Source: Coix lacryma-jobi var. lacryma-jobi (lineage: Eukaryota; Streptophyta; Magnoliopsida; Poales; Poaceae). From it: a stretch of 64,000 nucleotides of DNA. Within the stretch, counting starts at the first letter, position 1, and every line of letters begins with the position of its first letter. The translations under genes and the position numbers were made by a program. Positions 60,577 through 64,000 of this stretch are shown here, piece after piece. Location: positions 88,261,845-88,325,844 of the forward strand of contig CM019831.1 in the NCBI GenBank assembly GCA_009763385.1, in the 5' to 3' direction. The notes below the pieces were generated by a model, which saw only the letters and a list, made by a program, of their open reading frames with translations, was not told where the DNA came from and did not search any database.

Positions 60577-61891
60577 ATGATCGCAGCTGCTTGTATTGTG
60601 CGCACGTTTTTTCCAAAAAAACGTAGCCATGGTGGTTCGGTCCCTGGCCACGCTATGATTTTTCGCGATAGAGAAGGAGGCCACCGGAGGATGTATCAAG
60701 ATTATTTGGTGCCGAATCCGACGTACGGTCATGATTTATTCCGTCGGAGGTTGTTGTTTTGGACATTACATTAATTCATAGTATTTGTTTTGTTATGTCA
60801 ATGTGCTGACCTTTTGTTTTTTATTCTTCAGATTCAGAATGAGCAAGCCACTTTTCCGTCGCATCATGGATGCAGTTGAAGCACATGATAATTACTTTGT
60901 GCAGAAAACAGATGCCTGTGGTGTGCTCGGTCTGAGTTGCTTCCAGAAAGTGACTGCCGCTCTTCGTATGCTCACATATGGAGTCTCTGCTGATTCTACA
61001 GATGAGTATATCCGTATTGGTGAAAGCACTGCCCTTGAGAGCCTGCGTAAGTTTGTTGCTGCAATTGTTGAAATATTTGAAGCTGAATACTTGAGACACC
61101 TCACTGAGGCTGACGTAGCACGCTTGCTGGCAGTCAATGACAAAAGAGGTTTCCCAGGCATGTTAGGGTCGATCGATTGTATGCATTGGGAATGGAAGAA
61201 TTGTCCAATGCAATCACAGGGGCAGTACAAGGGTCATGCGAACAGGCCAACTATCATTTTAGAAGCTGTTGCATCTCATGACCTTTGGTGTTGGCATGCA
61301 TTTTATGGGATGCCTCGTTCTCATAATGATATCAACGTTCTTCACTGGTCTCCACTGTTTGACAACCTGACTGAAGGAAAAGCTCCGGAGGTGAACTATA
61401 CCATTAATGGCCATGAGTACAAGATGGGGTATTTCCTCGCCGATGGTATTTACCCCCCCTGGGCAACTTTAGTGAAGACCATCTCCAATCCTATGGGGAA
61501 CAAGGCCAAATATTTTACAAGAGCACAAGAAGCTGTGAGGAAGGATGTCGAAAGATTTTTTGGTGTATTTCAGTCTAGGTTTGCCATTATAGCACGTCCA
61601 GGTCGCATTTGGGACAGAGAGACACTAGCATTGATCGTGAGAGCCTGTGTTATCATGCACAATATGATTGTTGAAGATGAAAGAGTTCTGGACCCTGATG
61701 AGCGGTTCCCGGATGCCCCAAATGATAATGTTCAACCTTCCCATGGGACGCCCACTCGCACACTGGCTGAATTTATTGAAGCCAGTAAAAAGATTAGAGA
61801 CAAGCCAACACATTTTCAGTTGCAAGAAGATCTAATCGAGCACCTTTGGAATCGTCATCCTGATTTATACCCCATGGAACCAGCATCTTGA
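60577..61891 (+). CDS. PIF/Harbinger DDE transposase (about 410 aa, two exons)
   Basis: Exons are 60577-60749 and 60832-61891, with an 82-bp GT-AG intron; the join reads RRRFRMSK. The enzyme would cut and rejoin the element's ends in the nucleus. The catalytic triad is visible: first Asp in GSIDCMHWEW, second Asp in FLADGIYPPW, Glu in DVERFFGVFQ. The helix-turn-helix-like N-terminal half includes DACGVLGLSCFQKVTAALRM and the C-terminal part RACVIMHNMIVEDER, both typical of plant Harbinger transposases. No stop or frameshift interrupts it. The true start may be upstream: the frame stays open from about 60430 but without an ATG, so an additional 5' exon is possible. It needs the Myb-like partner encoded at 62154-63271. 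Confidence 0.85.
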
Positions 61892-62153
61892 ATTAGTTTT
61901 ATATATTGTTAGCATATTTAACCAAAGTGTGTAATGAATTAGTTGTATCTTAGTAGCAATGATCAGGAGCCTGTCATCGCCAATCACCTAGAGCAGGAGT
62001 AGCTTTCTTTTTTGTCACACAATCAGTACCAGGCATCAGCAGCACCTGATCAAAGGTGAACAGGACCATGCACGTCGTGACATTCATTCGATGCAACACC
62101 ATAGCTCACCACAAATATATATAGGAAATATGACATCAAGTCCTAGGCAAAAT

Positions 62154-63271
62154 CTAATTTTCTGCGTGTCGCGCAAGGATCTTCTTCCTCATAATCTGAA
62201 TCCACTTCAGCTGGTCCGCGTCGAGGGAGCTCGTGTCCGCTAGCATTATGTCTTTCTCCTCCTTCATCAGGGTTGCTTCAGCAAGTTTCTTCTCCGCCTC
62301 AATTGAATCCTTGTCTACCATTGCTGAAGCCTCTCTCGCCTTTTCTCTTTCCTTGTCCCGTGCCTCCTTCTTCTCCATCAACTTGTCCAGCACTACAATG
62401 CAAGCATCGTTGCCTCCCCACTTAGCTTTTTTTGCCTCCTTCTGACCCGGTGGCCTCTTACGTTCTGCGGAACCTGCGTCTGGAACCTCTAGTCCTTCAG
62501 CATTGTTCTTTTCGTCCCCTGTGCTCGGCGTGGAGTCCTTGGTACTCTTCTGTTTTCTCTTAGGGGCTTGTTTCTGCTTCGTACCTTGTTCAAGCCTCCA
62601 TGACTTCCACTTGTCTTCATCCTTGAGCTTGTACCAACAATGCATAAAAGCAAACGACTTATGCTCATCGTCGTCTGCCGTGTAGGTCTCCAAAGCATCA
62701 CTAATCTGCACAATTGAAAATAAGAAAAATGTTTGAATGTGTAAACTTAACCAAATATTTAACAAGTACAAAATAACCAACTCTGAAAGTGTACCATGTC
62801 TTGGATAGTCTTTCCACTAGCATTCCTACGAAGAATCTTGTCATAGGCTGAACAGAACTTGTTCACTTCCTTCTGAATAGTCCCCCACCTATGCATAATT
62901 GAATTTTCTGTCCTAGCAGCTTCAGTTTTTTTATGTTCATCAAAGTATGCACGAACTCGACCCCAGAATGTTGCTTGCCTTTGATTTGCCCCATGAATAG
63001 GATCCTTGCTTACCTTACACCAAGCTGCGCATATTATTTTGTCTTCCTCTTGATCAAATTTCTTAGACCTATGTGAAAGATTTTTCTGAGCACTACGGGT
63101 AGCACCTACTTCGGTTGGATCCACTAGGGAAACATCTTCTTGAGTTTCTTGAGGCATAGCATTACTATTTGCCTGGCTTTGTGGAGTTAGTGTAAAGGGC
63201 AATTCGTTTAAGCCAGGAATATGTTCAGAATCAGCTTCGAGTATGCCTGTATAGAGTTCAAGGTCATCCAT
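62154..63271 (-). CDS. Harbinger Myb/SANT-like accessory protein (342 aa, two exons)
   Basis: Exon 1 is 63271-62795 and exon 2 is 62705-62154 on the - strand, with an 89-bp GT-AG intron; both exons are whole codons and the join reads IQDMISDALE. The N-terminal part is acidic. A Myb/SANT-like domain lies at about residues 70-155 (KFDQEEDKIICAAWCKVSKD, FWGRVRAYFDEHKK, SIMHRWGTIQKEVNKF). The second exon has HCWYKLKDEDKW, a Lys-rich region, then a long charged helix (KEKAR-type). In known PIF/Pong elements the ORF1 protein binds DNA and helps the transposase. It runs convergently to the transposase gene, with about 260 bp between their 3' ends. Confidence 0.82.
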
Positions 63272-63912
63272 TTGAACGAATCTACAAAATAGGATAACAT
63301 AAATGGAGTCGTCAAGACATATCAGACAATGAATATACTACATAAATATTTTTTGAACAAATAATGTTAAGGCCGAGTTAAGGCGAACTCGAACACGTTC
63401 AGGCGAACTGAAACCCGATCCTGTTCAGGTGACGGTAGCGGACTCGCAATCGCCGGAGTGCCGAGTATCGAGTATCCCCGACTAGATTGTAGCGGAATCA
63501 CGTACTTGGAGCTCGAGCAGCAGGAAGCCCAGGAGCCGTGCAGTTCCAGATCGGAGGAGTCACCCAGGAGCTCGAGCAGGAGTCGCCCAGGAGCTCGATC
63601 GGCTATGCAGCGATGAAGTTGCGGCGATGCGTTCTGGCGGCGAGAAAAAAACGCGCGAAGGGAGAAGATGCGTTCTGGCGGCGCGAAGAAAACCGCGGAG
63701 GGAAAGAGAATCGCGCGCCAGGGGAGACCGAGAAAGCCGGGATGTGTATTTGCATAGCCGGACTCCTTTGGCATATATGCCAAGTTTCCCCCTCCAAATG
63801 CATAGCTATGTAAAATGCAAAGTCCAAATGCATAACGATTGGAGGGGTTTTTTTTAGAGTTTTATGCATTTTGGTAAATGCATAGCCCAAATGCATAATG
63901 ATTGGAGATGCT

Positions 63913-64000
63913 CTGCTGCCCTTTGGAGAGCTTCATGGCGGTTCTCCACATCGTTCTTGTGATGGGCTTCTTTCATATCATGGCGGGAGGCAGCCAATTG
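63913..64000 (-). pseudogene. Broken coding fragment (right half), runs off the window
   Basis: On the - strand an open frame reads QLAASRHDMKEAHHKNDV and ENRHEALQRAAE. It probably continued into the fragment at 59868-59526 before the Harbinger insertion. The family is not identified. Confidence 0.35.

Larger units (their letters stand above)
59869..63912. mobile_element. PIF/Harbinger DNA transposon, apparently complete
   Basis: The left terminus reads CCTCCAATCGTTATGCATTT from about 59873; the right terminus in reverse complement reads AGCATCTCCAATCATTATGC from about 63912. At each end the motif CTCCAAYCGTTATGCA occurs twice, about 80 bp apart, giving an extended inverted repeat of roughly 120 bp. 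Inside are the two proteins such elements need, a DDE transposase (+ strand) and a Myb-like protein (- strand), arranged tail to tail. The three-base target duplication was not resolved. Confidence 0.8.

Overview
This window is nuclear DNA from a grass, most likely a panicoid cereal or a relative. The evidence is spliceosomal introns, a GC-rich first coding exon, Tourist and Stowaway MITEs, and several 4-5 kb Tekay/Del-type LTRs. I cannot name the species. There is one convincing host gene, a five-exon bZIP transcription factor on the + strand at about 16.5-21.5 kb. Almost everything else is transposable elements, their fragments and tandem repeats.

Left part (1-16 kb): the 3' part of a Gypsy LTR (1-1827) and a GC-rich minisatellite are followed by a short, broken sucrose-transporter exon (3407-3493). 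A Copia remnant comes next, split by a 4.6 kb solo LTR (7700-12340, target-site duplication CTGCA). Then come a Stowaway MITE and a 1.2 kb hAT element (duplication CTCGGTTA) that carries a Tourist MITE.

Middle part (16-34 kb): the bZIP gene has two small DNA transposons in its last intron. Downstream are a degenerate AT-rich repeat field and an almost intact RTE-type LINE (23720-27040, 12-bp target-site duplication, one nonsense codon). A 3' fragment of an L1-type LINE follows. Two adjoining minisatellites come next: a 53-bp unit (about 16 copies) and a 90-bp unit (about 22 copies). They end at a short telomere-like block.

Right part (34-64 kb): this is a nested stack whose layers can be read from their target-site duplications. 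A Mutator-like element with TIRs of about 430 bp (34103-59516, 9-bp duplication) was split by a gag-only Copia element (34591-58814, ACAAC). That Copia was then invaded in its 3' LTR by another 4.1 kb solo LTR (35401-39515, ACTTG). Its gag region was invaded by a large non-coding LTR element (41566-55346, TAGGT) that has two giant LTRs plus the stump of a third. The window ends with a PIF/Harbinger element that looks complete (about 59869-63912). It encodes a DDE transposase and a Myb-like partner protein in convergent orientation, and it lies inside an older broken coding sequence.

Coordinates of splice sites and duplications were read from the sequence. Family names come from recognising motifs, not from searches.
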